This document shows positions 34,018-42,264 of a stretch of DNA of 64,000 bases, piece by piece. The translations under genes and the position numbers were made by a program. The first letter of the stretch is position 1. The number at the start of each line of letters is the position of its first letter. Source of the DNA: CAXMMR01 sp965198995 (GTDB lineage Bacteria > Pseudomonadota > Alphaproteobacteria > Acetobacterales > Acetobacteraceae); NCBI GenBank assembly GCA_965198995.1, contig CBDAQG010000001.1, forward strand, positions 186,001 through 250,000, given 5' to 3'. The notes under the pieces are model-generated. The model did not search any database and was not told where the DNA came from. It saw nothing but the letters and a program-made list of their open reading frames with translations.

Positions 34018-34275
34018 GGGATCGGCTTTCTCATGGCACGCCACATGGGTGTGAAAGGAAAGGAAGGCCAGAGGCTCTGCCTCTGGACTCCGCTGGAGCC
34101 CGCGGCTCCAGACCCCATTTTGCTTGGCGTAGCCATTCAACCATGACTGCCTCGCACCAGGCCTCTCCGGCACAAAATGACTAACGGATGGATTTCAAAG
34201 GCTCCGCCTTTGATGAGGGCAAGGGGGTAAAGCCCTTGCCTTGCCTTGCCTTGCCTTGCCTTGCCTTGCCCTGCC
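34018..34275. repeat. Modular hairpin repeat, copy 6, with a CCTTG microsatellite, inside the ccm operon
   Basis: Modules are ggccagaggctctgcctctgg, ctggagcccgcggctccagaccc, atggatttcaaaggctccgcctttga and agggcaagggggtaaagccctt. Seven perfect ccttg units run from 34234 to 34268, eight bases behind the ccmE stop codon. The element splits an operon in which most other gene pairs overlap or abut. Confidence 0.85.
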
Positions 34276-34782
34276 TTAGCTGCCCTTGGCCGAAGACGCG
34301 ACCATGGTGTTCCACGTGCTGGCTGCCGGCGGGGGCCCATCTGCGGGGTTCCAGCGGCCCGACTTGCGCAGCGCCTCTTCGACATCGCGCGGCATGTAGG
34401 TCTCGTCGTGCTTGGCAAGCACCTCTTGGGCGAAGAAGCGGCCTGGCCCGACGACGTTGCCCAAGGCGACGACGCTTTGCCCCTCGCGGAACAGGTCGGG
34501 CAGGATGCCGACATAGCGCACCGTGATGGCGCTGCGCCCGTCGCTCACGACGAAGCGCACGGCGGGCGATCCGTCGACGACCTCGTGGGCGAGGCTGCCA
34601 CGGGTTACCATGCCGCCGAGACGGATGGTGCGGTCGGGCGGCGGCGGCGCGGCGGCGATCGTCGAGGGCACCATGAAGAACACCAGGTTGCTGCTCATCG
34701 CCGAGAGCGACAGCGCGGCGGCCGAGCCGATCCCGAGGCCGCAGACGAGGATGATCGACAGGCGGCGGGACTTGCGTGTCAT
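34276..34782 (-). CDS. ccmE: Haem chaperone CcmE
   Basis: Periplasmic haem carrier with an N-terminal anchor (LSIILVCGLGIGSAAALSL) and an OB-fold (IRLGGMVTRGS, VRFVVSDG, VRYVGILPDLFREGQ). The covalent haem site is HDETY with His125 and Tyr129. 168 residues, normal length. It overlaps ccmD at its start by four bases and is followed by the repeat-filled gap before ccmF. Confidence 0.95.
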   Translation of the reverse strand: MTRKSRRLSIILVCGLGIGSAAALSLSAMSSNLVFFMVPSTIAAAPPPPDRTIRLGGMVTRGSLAHEVVDGSPAVRFVVSDGRSAITVRYVGILPDLFREGQSVVALGNVVGPGRFFAQEVLAKHDETYMPRDVEEALRKSGRWNPADGPPPAASTWNTMVASSAKGS

Positions 34783-34922
34783 CGCCGGGTGGCGGCTCGC
34801 CGGTCGAGTGCGGCCAGCCGGACCTTCGCCCGGCGCAGCCGCTGGCGAGCGCCGAGGCCGAAGGCGGCGATGGCGAGCAGGGTGGCGGCGTAGGAGCCGG
34901 CGATGAAGGGCAGATGCGTCAT
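34779..34922 (-). CDS. ccmD: Haem exporter small subunit CcmD
   Basis: 47 residues: one membrane helix (FIAGSYAATLLAIAAFGLGA) and a basic amphipathic tail (RQRLRRAKVRLAALDRR), the CcmD pattern. CcmD helps release haem-loaded CcmE from the CcmABC complex. It overlaps ccmC upstream and ccmE downstream by four bases each. Confidence 0.88.
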   Translation of the reverse strand: MTHLPFIAGSYAATLLAIAAFGLGARQRLRRAKVRLAALDRRAATRR

Positions 34923-35707
34923 GGGCACAGCGTCACAGCTGGGGAACGCTCCGCGGCGGCGAGCATCAGGCCGCGCAGGCGGCGTTCGATTACCGCGCTG
35001 CGGGTGCGGGCGAGCACGATGGCGCCGAAGCCGAGGGTGAAGCCCAGCGCGGCGACGAACAGCGGCCAGAGCATGCTCATCGACATGGTCGGCGCGCCGG
35101 TCAGCGTGATCGAGGCGGGCTGGTGCAGGGTGTTCCACCAGGTGACGCTGTACTTGATGATCGGCAGGTCGATGGCGCCGACCAAGGCGAGGATCGCCGC
35201 CGAGCGGGCGCCGCGCACCGGGTCGTCGAAGGCGCGCACCAGGGCGACATGGCCGAGATACAGGAAGAACAGCAGCAGCATGGAGGTGAGCCGCGCGTCC
35301 CATACCCAGTAGGCGCCCCACATCGGCCGGCCCCATAGGCTGCCGGTGATCAGGCAGACGGCGGTGACGCCGGCGCCAACCGGGCTGATCTCGGCGGCGG
35401 CGAGGTCGGCCAGCGGGTGGCGCCAGACCAGCGAGGCAAACGAGGCGGCCGCGAGCGCCGCATAGCCCGCTGAGGCCAGCCAGGCGGCCGGCACGTGCAC
35501 GTACATGATCCGCACGGCGTCACCCTGCTGCCAGTCAGCCGGCGAGAAGAACAGGCCCCAGGCCAGGCCGATGGCGGTGAGCAGCAGGGCGGGCCAAGTC
35601 AGCCAGGGCTGCAGCCGGGCGGCGAGACGGAGAAACTGGCCGGGATTGGCAAACCGGTGCAGGCTGCGCCTCGGCGGGCTTGCGGCAGCGGCGATGCTGA
35701 GGTTCAC
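34919..35707 (-). CDS. ccmC: Haem transporter subunit CcmC
   Basis: Six-helix membrane protein that loads haem onto CcmE. The tryptophan-rich periplasmic loop reads GSLWGRPMWGAYWVWDARLTSMLLLFFLYL (only partly quoted: WGAYWVWDARLT), with histidines in MYVHVPAAW and SVTWWNTLHQP. From GTG 35707, preceded by ggaagg, it has 262 residues; longer starts lie in the divergent promoter region. It is the first gene of the ccm operon here; ccmA and ccmB, usually just upstream, are absent from this locus. Confidence 0.94.
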   Translation of the reverse strand: MNLSIAAAASPPRRSLHRFANPGQFLRLAARLQPWLTWPALLLTAIGLAWGLFFSPADWQQGDAVRIMYVHVPAAWLASAGYAALAAASFASLVWRHPLADLAAAEISPVGAGVTAVCLITGSLWGRPMWGAYWVWDARLTSMLLLFFLYLGHVALVRAFDDPVRGARSAAILALVGAIDLPIIKYSVTWWNTLHQPASITLTGAPTMSMSMLWPLFVAALGFTLGFGAIVLARTRSAVIERRLRGLMLAAAERSPAVTLCP

Positions 35708-35890
35708 GATCTGCCTTCCTAAGCCAACAACCTGCGATAAGGAGGTGCCACCCTGCCCCACTCTGCGCAAGGTGTCATGCTGGATTGACACTCTAGCCGC
35801 ACCATCAGGGCTCGGCTACACGAAACTGGCCTCGTCGGTCCAGCGTGCCTAAGGTCGCGAGGCTGCCATCCTGCGCAAGGTGTGACGACC

Positions 35891-36181
35891 ATGCTGTTCG
35901 CGATCATCTGCACGGACAAGCCGGCGAGTCTTGACCTGCGCATCGCAACACGGGACCGCCATTTGGCCTATCTAGAGACCTATGCCGCGCAGATACGCCA
36001 GGCCGGTCCGCTGCTCGACGCGGCCGGCCGGCCGGCCGGCTCGCTGTTGCTGGTCGAGGTCGCCGACCGGGCGGCGGCGGACGGCTTCGCCGAGGCCGAC
36101 CCGTATGCCCGGGTTGGGCTGTTCGAGAGCACGGTGATCCGTCCCTTTCGCGAGGTTTATCGAGACGGCGGGCTGACCTAG
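35891..36181 (+). CDS. YciI-like protein
   Basis: 96-residue protein of the YciI/YCII family: ICTDKP, RDRHLAYLETYA with the conserved His, GSLLLVEV and DPYARVGLFESTVIRPF. The family adopts a ferredoxin-like fold; roles are mostly unknown. Start at ATG 35891, with an aaggtgtg ribosome site; GTG at 35882 is an alternative. Divergent from ccmC across 183 bases that contain two direct copies of ctgcgcaaggtgt (35763-35775 and 35871-35883), the second at this gene's ribosome site. Confidence 0.85.
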   Translation: MLFAIICTDKPASLDLRIATRDRHLAYLETYAAQIRQAGPLLDAAGRPAGSLLLVEVADRAAADGFAEADPYARVGLFESTVIRPFREVYRDGGLT

Positions 36182-36294
36182 AGCATGTTCCACTCGCTTT
36201 GGCTCACGGCCCATCCTCTCGCTCGTCGTTCCGGCGAGCATCTTTGTTCGATCGACCAAGCCGGGTCGAACGGATGATGGTCTAGGCGCCGTCA

Positions 36295-36735
36295 GTGAAT
36301 TACTGGCTGGTGAAGTCCGAGCCGGACAGCTTCTCGTGGGCGATGCAGGTGACGCGCGGGGTCGAGCCCTGGACAGGCGTGCGAAGCCATCAGGCGCGGC
36401 GCAACCTGGAGGCGATGGCGGTCGGCGACCAGGCGTTCTTCTACCATTCCAACACCGGGCGCGAGATCGTCGGCGTGGTAGAGGTGGTGCGGGCCGCCTA
36501 CCCCGACCCGACGGCAGACGCGGCGGCAGCCAAGCGCGGCGACTGGGTGGCGGTCGACATGCGGGCGATCGGCCCGATGGCTCGGCCAGTGACCCTGGCG
36601 GCCATGAAGGCGGATCCGGCGCTGGCGGAGCTCGAACTGCTGCGGCTGTCCCGCCTGTCAGTGGCGGTTGTTTCGGGCGCGCATTGGCGGCACATCTGCA
36701 GCCTGGGCGGCTTTCACCCCTCGCACGGCCGATAA
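36295..36735 (+). CDS. EVE domain protein
   Basis: 146-residue EVE-domain protein (PUA-like fold) that binds modified bases in RNA or DNA. It starts NYWLVKSEPDSFSW, with VRSHQARRNLEAM and DQAFFYHSNTGREIVGV typical of the family, and ends in the conserved LSRLSVAVVSGAHW. Start GTG 36295. It lies downstream of the YciI gene on the same strand, an arrangement that I recall from many alphaproteobacteria. Confidence 0.92.
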   Translation: MNYWLVKSEPDSFSWAMQVTRGVEPWTGVRSHQARRNLEAMAVGDQAFFYHSNTGREIVGVVEVVRAAYPDPTADAAAAKRGDWVAVDMRAIGPMARPVTLAAMKADPALAELELLRLSRLSVAVVSGAHWRHICSLGGFHPSHGR

Positions 36736-36933
36736 AATCGTCATCGCTGCCACTAAATTGATGCGCTCAGTAGTAATGTGGTCCGGCGAAACCAAATCCG
36801 GCCCATGCGCGCGATCCGGGCTCCTCAGGGAAGGGAGCGCGTACACGCTCCGGTCGTCCGATCAAGCCGTAGGAGCAGGACACCGTATGACACGCCTGCG
36901 AAGCGCTCCTCGGACACTAGGACAGCGGGCCTG

Positions 36934-39900
36934 ATGGACAGCCCGCAAGCTGTTCTCCCGCCAGGCGGCTTTCCGATCGTCGGCATAGGCGCCTCGGCGG
37001 GCGGCATCGAGGCACTGGAGGGCTTCTTTCGCGGCCTGCCGGACGAGCCGGGCCTCGGCTTTGTCGTGGTGACGCATCTCGCCCGCGCCCGCGACAGCAT
37101 CCTGCACACCGTCATCTCACGCTTTACCAGGATGCCCGTCGAGGTCGCCGCTGACGACATGCGGGTGCTGGCGGATCGAGTCTACGTGATGCCGCCCAAC
37201 GCGCTGCTCACCATCGAGGCGGGCCTGCTCAAGCTTAAGGAGGCGACGCACACCGAGCGCCATCCGATCGACATCTTTCTCAGCTCGCTGGCGATTGACC
37301 AGGGCGAGGCGGCGGTCGGCATCGTGCTCTCGGGCGGCGATGGCGACGGCACGCTCGGCGTGAAGGCGATCAAGGAGCGCGGCGGCCTGACGCTGGCGCA
37401 GGTCGCGGATGGGTATGGTCCGGCCCAGCCGAGCATGCCGGAGAGCGCCATCGGCAGCGGGCTAGTCGACTTCGCGCTGCCGGTCGGCGAGATGGGGACG
37501 AAGCTTATCGCGCTAGCGCGCAACCCGCATCTGGTCTCAGGCGAGGCGGCGCCGGTCGCCGGCTTGCCCGGGCAATCCGCCCTGGATGCGGCGACGAGCG
37601 AGATCTGCATCATCCTGCGCAACCAGACCGGACACGACTTCAGCGGCTACAAAGCGAGGACGTTCCAGCGCCGGGTGCGCCGGCGCATGCAGGTCATTCA
37701 GGTTGGCAAGGTCGCCGACTACGTCGGTCGGCTGCGTCAGGAACCCGGCGAGGTCCAGGCGCTGTTTCGCGACTTGCTGATCAACGTCACCAGCTTTTTT
37801 CGCGACGACAGCTCCTTCGCCGACCTCGAGAAGCTCGTCGTGCCGAAGCTGTTTGAGGGCAAGACGGCAAACGACGTGGTGCGCGTGTGGGTGCCCGGCT
37901 GCTCGACCGGCGAGGAGGTCTACTCAATCGCAATACTGCTGCGTGAGCACCTGGAGACGCTGGTCGAGCGGCCAAGAGTGATGATCTTCGCGACCGACAT
38001 CGACGACCAGGCGCTGATGGTGGCGCGGCTCGGCCGCTACCCGACGACCCTGCTCGGGCACGTCTCGGAGGAGCGCCGGCGGCGGTTCTTCAACACCGAG
38101 GGCGCCATGAGCGCGCTGACGCGCGAGGTGCGCGCCCTGTGTATCTTCTCGTCGCATAGCTTGCTGCGCGACCCGCCGTTCTCGCGCATCGATCTCATTT
38201 CCTGCCGCAACCTGCTGATCTATTTTGGTCTGGATGCGCAAAACCAAACGATCCCGACATTCCATTATGCGCTGCGGCCGCATGGCTACCTGTTCCTCGG
38301 CCTCTCGGAGAATGTCAGCCAATTCACCGATCTGTTCGCTGCCATTGAGAAGAAGCATCGCATCTTCCGCGCTCGCGACGAGGCCGCGCCGACGGTGCGG
38401 CTGCGGATGATGCTGACGGGACCGCGACGCCCCTCGATCATCCCCGAGCAGGGCACGCGCAAGCCGGGCAATAGGGCGGCGCTGCGGCGCGCCATCGAGC
38501 AGCAGGTGCTGGAGCGCTTCTCGCCGCCGCACGTGCTGATCAATCGGGACGGCAACGTCATCTACTACTCGGCGCGGACCGGACACTTCCTGGAGGCGGC
38601 GCCCGGCGCGCCGACCCGGCAGATCTTCTCGCTGATCCGGCGCGAACTGCGGCTGGATTTGCGCCACGCCTTCCAGCGCGCACTCGAGACCGGCCTGTCC
38701 GCCAGCTGCCCTGGGCTGATGGTCGAGCTGGATGAGGGTCGCCATCAGGTCCTCACCCTGACGGTCGACCCGTTTCAGGAGAACGACGGCGAGCAGCTGT
38801 TCCTAGTGCTGTTCCAGGTTGCCACGATCGAGCACGAGCCAGATGCGCGCACGGAGCCGGTCGCCGAGGAGGCGGCGGCGCGTGTCGAGCGCGAGCTACG
38901 CGACACCCGTGAGCGCCTGCAATCGACCATCGAGGAGTACGAGACGGCGCTGGAGGAGCTCAAGGTCTCCAACGAGGAGCTCACCTCGGTCAACGAGGAG
39001 ATGCAATCCACCAACGAGGAGATGGAGGCCTCCAAGGAGGAGCTGCAATCGCTCAATGAGGAGATGCAGACGGTCAATGCTGAACTGCACGCCAAGGTGG
39101 AGGCGCTCGACCTCGCCAACACGGACTTGGAAAACCTCTTCGAGAGCAGCGACGTCGCCACCGTCTTCCTCGATCGGCACCTGACGATCCGCAGCTTCAC
39201 CCCGGCGGTGACGCGCGTGTTCAAGGTCCTGCCGGGCGACCGTGGGCGGCCGATCACCGACCTTGCCAGCCTGATCCCGCTGCCCGGGTTTACCAACGAT
39301 GTGACGGCGGTGCTCCGCGACGGCCAGATCACCGAGCGCCACATCACGCCGGACGACCAGATGGCGGCCAGCTACCTGGTTCGCATCGCGCCGTATCGCG
39401 ACCTCGAACGGCGCACCGACGGCGTGGTCGTGACGTTCCTCGACGTTTCGGGGCTGACGCGGGCCGAGAGCCGGCAGCGCATCCTGATCGCCGAGTTGCA
39501 GCATCGCACGCGCAACCTGCTGGCATTGGTGCAGGCTATTGCAGCGCAGACGCTCGGCAGAGGCGGCTCGCTCGACAGCTTCATGGACCGGCTCTGCGCG
39601 CTCGGCCGGGTGCAGGGCTTGCTGAGCCAGGCGGCACAGGACGAGATCGACCTCACCGACATCGTCAATCTCGAGCTCGATGCGTATGCGCAGCGTGGAG
39701 CGGAGAATGATGAGGGCGCGGACGGCGAGGCGGCGCAGCGCCGCGGCCGCCAGGTGACGATCAGCGGCGGCGCGGTGCTGCTGCAGCGCGAGCGGGTGCA
39801 GACCTTGGCGCTGGCACTGCACGAGCTGACGACTAATGCGGTCAAGCACGGGGCGCTGCGCCACCCTGAGGGGCGGCTGGCAATCAGCTGGCAGATCGAG

Positions 39901-40131
39901 GGGCGCCCGGACGGCCGCCACCTGGTGCTTAACTGGCACGAGAGCGGTGTTGCGATGCCGCCCGGTGCGCGCGAGCGCAGGGGCTACGGACGGATCCTGA
40001 TCGAGCGGGCGCTGACCTTCTCGTTGCAGGCAAAGACTGAGCTGACGTTCGGGGCGAGCGGCATTCGCTGCCGGATCGAGATGGCGCTGCAGCCGCAGGC
40101 CGGCGAGGCGCCGCGGCATTCGGAGAACTGA
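36934..40131 (+). CDS. CheB-CheR-PAS-HWE histidine kinase fusion
   Basis: Large cytoplasmic signalling protein, 1065 residues. A CheB methylesterase domain (Ser21 in GASAGG, His48 in VVTHLA, Asp in SGGDGDGT near 140) is followed by a CheR methyltransferase domain (about 220-490, WVPGCSTGEEVYS). A PAS-like region comes next, then a glutamate-rich coiled coil (about 650-725, repeated NEEM/NEEL), another PAS and an HWE-type kinase. The kinase has His857 (ELQHRTRN), the HELTTNAVKHGAL box and GYGRILI. The start chosen is ATG 36934 because the preceding 52 codons look non-coding. It is 14 bases from a single-domain receiver, its probable partner. Confidence 0.93.
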   Translation: MDSPQAVLPPGGFPIVGIGASAGGIEALEGFFRGLPDEPGLGFVVVTHLARARDSILHTVISRFTRMPVEVAADDMRVLADRVYVMPPNALLTIEAGLLKLKEATHTERHPIDIFLSSLAIDQGEAAVGIVLSGGDGDGTLGVKAIKERGGLTLAQVADGYGPAQPSMPESAIGSGLVDFALPVGEMGTKLIALARNPHLVSGEAAPVAGLPGQSALDAATSEICIILRNQTGHDFSGYKARTFQRRVRRRMQVIQVGKVADYVGRLRQEPGEVQALFRDLLINVTSFFRDDSSFADLEKLVVPKLFEGKTANDVVRVWVPGCSTGEEVYSIAILLREHLETLVERPRVMIFATDIDDQALMVARLGRYPTTLLGHVSEERRRRFFNTEGAMSALTREVRALCIFSSHSLLRDPPFSRIDLISCRNLLIYFGLDAQNQTIPTFHYALRPHGYLFLGLSENVSQFTDLFAAIEKKHRIFRARDEAAPTVRLRMMLTGPRRPSIIPEQGTRKPGNRAALRRAIEQQVLERFSPPHVLINRDGNVIYYSARTGHFLEAAPGAPTRQIFSLIRRELRLDLRHAFQRALETGLSASCPGLMVELDEGRHQVLTLTVDPFQENDGEQLFLVLFQVATIEHEPDARTEPVAEEAAARVERELRDTRERLQSTIEEYETALEELKVSNEELTSVNEEMQSTNEEMEASKEELQSLNEEMQTVNAELHAKVEALDLANTDLENLFESSDVATVFLDRHLTIRSFTPAVTRVFKVLPGDRGRPITDLASLIPLPGFTNDVTAVLRDGQITERHITPDDQMAASYLVRIAPYRDLERRTDGVVVTFLDVSGLTRAESRQRILIAELQHRTRNLLALVQAIAAQTLGRGGSLDSFMDRLCALGRVQGLLSQAAQDEIDLTDIVNLELDAYAQRGAENDEGADGEAAQRRGRQVTISGGAVLLQRERVQTLALALHELTTNAVKHGALRHPEGRLAISWQIEGRPDGRHLVLNWHESGVAMPPGARERRGYGRILIERALTFSLQAKTELTFGASGIRCRIEMALQPQAGEAPRHSEN

Positions 40132-40144
40132 TGGTGCAGACGTA

Positions 40145-40519
40145 ATGGTGGACGCGGGCGGACAGCTGCTGGCGGGGCGGCGCATTCTAGTGGTTGAGGA
40201 CGACTTCTTGATCGCCGAGACGCTAGCGGAGGTGCTGGCAGCGGCAGGCGCGCTGGTGGCCGGACCGGTGGGCACCGCCGGCGAGGCGCATGCGGCGCTG
40301 GCCGAGCCGGGCTCGGCGCTGGATGCGGCGGTGCTCGACATCGACCTGCACGGGCAGAAATCCTATGCCGTCGCCGACGCGATGATCCGGCGCGGGATCC
40401 CGTTCGTGCTGACCACCGGCTACGACGCGAACGCCGTGGACGCCGCCTACCGGCATCATCCGCGCTGCGAGAAGCCGGTGACGAGCCGGGCGATCCTGGC
40501 TGCTCTGGCGGCGCTTTGA
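40145..40519 (+). CDS. Single-domain response regulator
   Basis: 124-residue receiver domain without output domain. Acidic pocket VVEDDFLI, acceptor Asp in AAVLDIDLHG, Thr in VLTTGYD and Lys in CEKPVTS. It follows the CheB-CheR-HWE kinase by 13 bases, so it is probably its phosphate acceptor or sink. A hairpin follows the stop codon. Confidence 0.93.
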   Translation: MVDAGGQLLAGRRILVVEDDFLIAETLAEVLAAAGALVAGPVGTAGEAHAALAEPGSALDAAVLDIDLHGQKSYAVADAMIRRGIPFVLTTGYDANAVDAAYRHHPRCEKPVTSRAILAALAAL

Positions 40520-40522
40520 GGC

Positions 40523-40545
40523 GCTTCTTCTTGCGGAAAAGAAGC
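40523..40545 (+). terminator. Hairpin after the response regulator
   Basis: Arms gcttctt and aagaagc around a ten-base loop, four bases after the stop; followed by cccttcct rather than a clean T run. Confidence 0.45.
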
Positions 40546-40563
40546 CCTTCCTCTCGCCTGATC

Positions 40564-42264
40564 TCACCGCGTCTCGCGGCAGACCCGAGCACCGGTCAGG
40601 TGCAGATACTCTAGCCGCCACAAGAAATTGGACTGCAATGCGGTCTGCCAGCCGGACACGCCGTTTGCTGTCAGGATGGCGTAAGAGCCCTGGGGTAGGA
40701 ACAGCTGCGGCACCTGCTCGGCGATCCGGTCCTGAGCGGCATACAGCGCCTGGCGGCCCGGCTCGGTGGTGATGCGGGCTAGCAGAGCGTCAGCGACCGG
40801 GTCGGCGAAGCGGCCGAAGTTCTGCGGCGCGGTGCTGCCGAACTCGGCGCCGAGGTCGGGATAGGCCGGGTAGCTGACGCCGATCGAGCTGGTCTCCCAC
40901 CCTATCGGCGAGCGGTAGGCCAGCGCGAGCAGCTGGTTGAAGTCCATTTGGCGCAGCTGCATTTGGATGCCAATACGCGCGAGGCCGGCCTGGACGAACT
41001 CGGCGACCAGCAGCGCGTCGGGCAGGTTGGCGCCGACAAGCTGGGTAAGCGCGAGGCGCACACCGTCCTTCTGCATGACGCCGTCCGGGCCTGGCGTGTA
41101 GCCGGCCTGGCGCAGCAGCGCGCGGGCCTGAGCCGGATCGTAACCGACGGGAAAGTGGCCGGCGGCGGCGGCGGGCGAGAGGTAGCCAGCGTCGGCGGGC
41201 GGCACCGGGCCGTAGGTCTTGGCGGCCTGGCCGCGGAAGACGACGTCGATGATCGCCTGCTGATCGACGGCGTCCGCCATCGCCTGGCGCACCCGCAGGT
41301 CGCGCAGGAAGCCAACGGCCGGGTTGGCGAGGTTGATCGACATGCCGTTCATAATCGGGCCGGCGGGAAGCTGGACGATGTTGAAGCCGGGCAGTGCGGC
41401 GACGTGGCGGCGCAGGCTGAAGGGGATGGTGGCAGCGTCGATCTGGCCGGCTTGCAGCGCCTCGAGCGGGTCGATGCCGGCCAGGAAGTCGATTACGAGG
41501 CGCGACATCTCGGGACGATGGCCGAGCCAGCGCGGGTTCGGACGCATGGCGATGAAGCGGCCGACGCTGTAGCGGTCGAGCACGAACGGGCCGTCGCTGA
41601 CGGCGAAGAAGCGCGGGTCGCCCATCAGGCCGCGCTGGGTGTTGGCGTCGTAACGGCCCCAAAGGTGGCGCGGCAGGGCGTAGAACACCTGGGCGATCGC
41701 CAGGGTCTCGAACCAGTCCGGGTTCACCGGGTGGGGGGTGCGGATCTCCAGCACGTCGGGGGCGACGGCGCGCACCGAGCTGAACAGGTCGGGCATGCCG
41801 TCCGAGTTCCAGCCGAAAAAGGCCGGGCCGAGCTGGCGGATCAGCTCGAAGCAGAACTGCAGGTCGTCGGCGGTGACCGGGACACCGTCGGACCATAGCC
41901 AGGGCTTGAGGTGGATGCGGAACAGGGTGTCGCTGTCGAGCACCTCGATGCTGCTGGCTTCGGAATCGGCGGCGTCGATTGTGAGGTCGGGCGCGATCCA
42001 GAGCAGCGGCCGGTAGAGCTGGGGGAAGACCTCGACGTCGTAGAGCGAGTTGTCGCCGAGCAGTGGGTGCAGCGAGTACACCGGCTCGGCGGTGGTCTCC
42101 GCGCCGAGGCCAGTGGGCAGCACCACCGTGCCGCAGGGGGCAGCGGCGGCCAGGCTCAGGCAGAAGAGGGCGGCGCCCCCTGCCCTGCAGCGGCGGCGCG
42201 GCGGCCGGGATCGTTGCCGGTGCTGGCTGGACAGCGGGGCGGGCGGGCGGCACCAATGCGGCAT
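40564..42264 (-). CDS. Peptide/solute-binding protein of ABC type (SBP family 5)
   Basis: Periplasmic binding protein of 566 residues. An arginine-rich N-terminus leads to a signal segment (AALFCLSLAAAAPCG). The body has family 5 landmarks: HPLLGDNSLYDVEVFPQLYRPL, LKPWLWSDGVPVTADDLQF, IDFLAGIDPLEALQAGQID and GYDPAQARALLRQAGY. It probably binds oligopeptides or other bulky solutes. No ABC permease or ATPase gene is adjacent. Its start codon at 42264 overlaps the ATG of the divergent OPT transporter, although a shorter start cannot be excluded. Confidence 0.88.
   Translation of the reverse strand: MPHWCRPPAPLSSQHRQRSRPPRRRCRAGGAALFCLSLAAAAPCGTVVLPTGLGAETTAEPVYSLHPLLGDNSLYDVEVFPQLYRPLLWIAPDLTIDAADSEASSIEVLDSDTLFRIHLKPWLWSDGVPVTADDLQFCFELIRQLGPAFFGWNSDGMPDLFSSVRAVAPDVLEIRTPHPVNPDWFETLAIAQVFYALPRHLWGRYDANTQRGLMGDPRFFAVSDGPFVLDRYSVGRFIAMRPNPRWLGHRPEMSRLVIDFLAGIDPLEALQAGQIDAATIPFSLRRHVAALPGFNIVQLPAGPIMNGMSINLANPAVGFLRDLRVRQAMADAVDQQAIIDVVFRGQAAKTYGPVPPADAGYLSPAAAAGHFPVGYDPAQARALLRQAGYTPGPDGVMQKDGVRLALTQLVGANLPDALLVAEFVQAGLARIGIQMQLRQMDFNQLLALAYRSPIGWETSSIGVSYPAYPDLGAEFGSTAPQNFGRFADPVADALLARITTEPGRQALYAAQDRIAEQVPQLFLPQGSYAILTANGVSGWQTALQSNFLWRLEYLHLTGARVCRETR

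Noticed and set aside
34018..34173. Extended N-terminus of CcmF
   Set aside because: Also translated hairpin repeat; the family start MIPELGHFALALA lies at 34017.
42050..42262. Upstream extension of the OPT transporter
   Set aside because: It is antisense to the signal region of the binding protein and has no OPT homology before the RELT motif.
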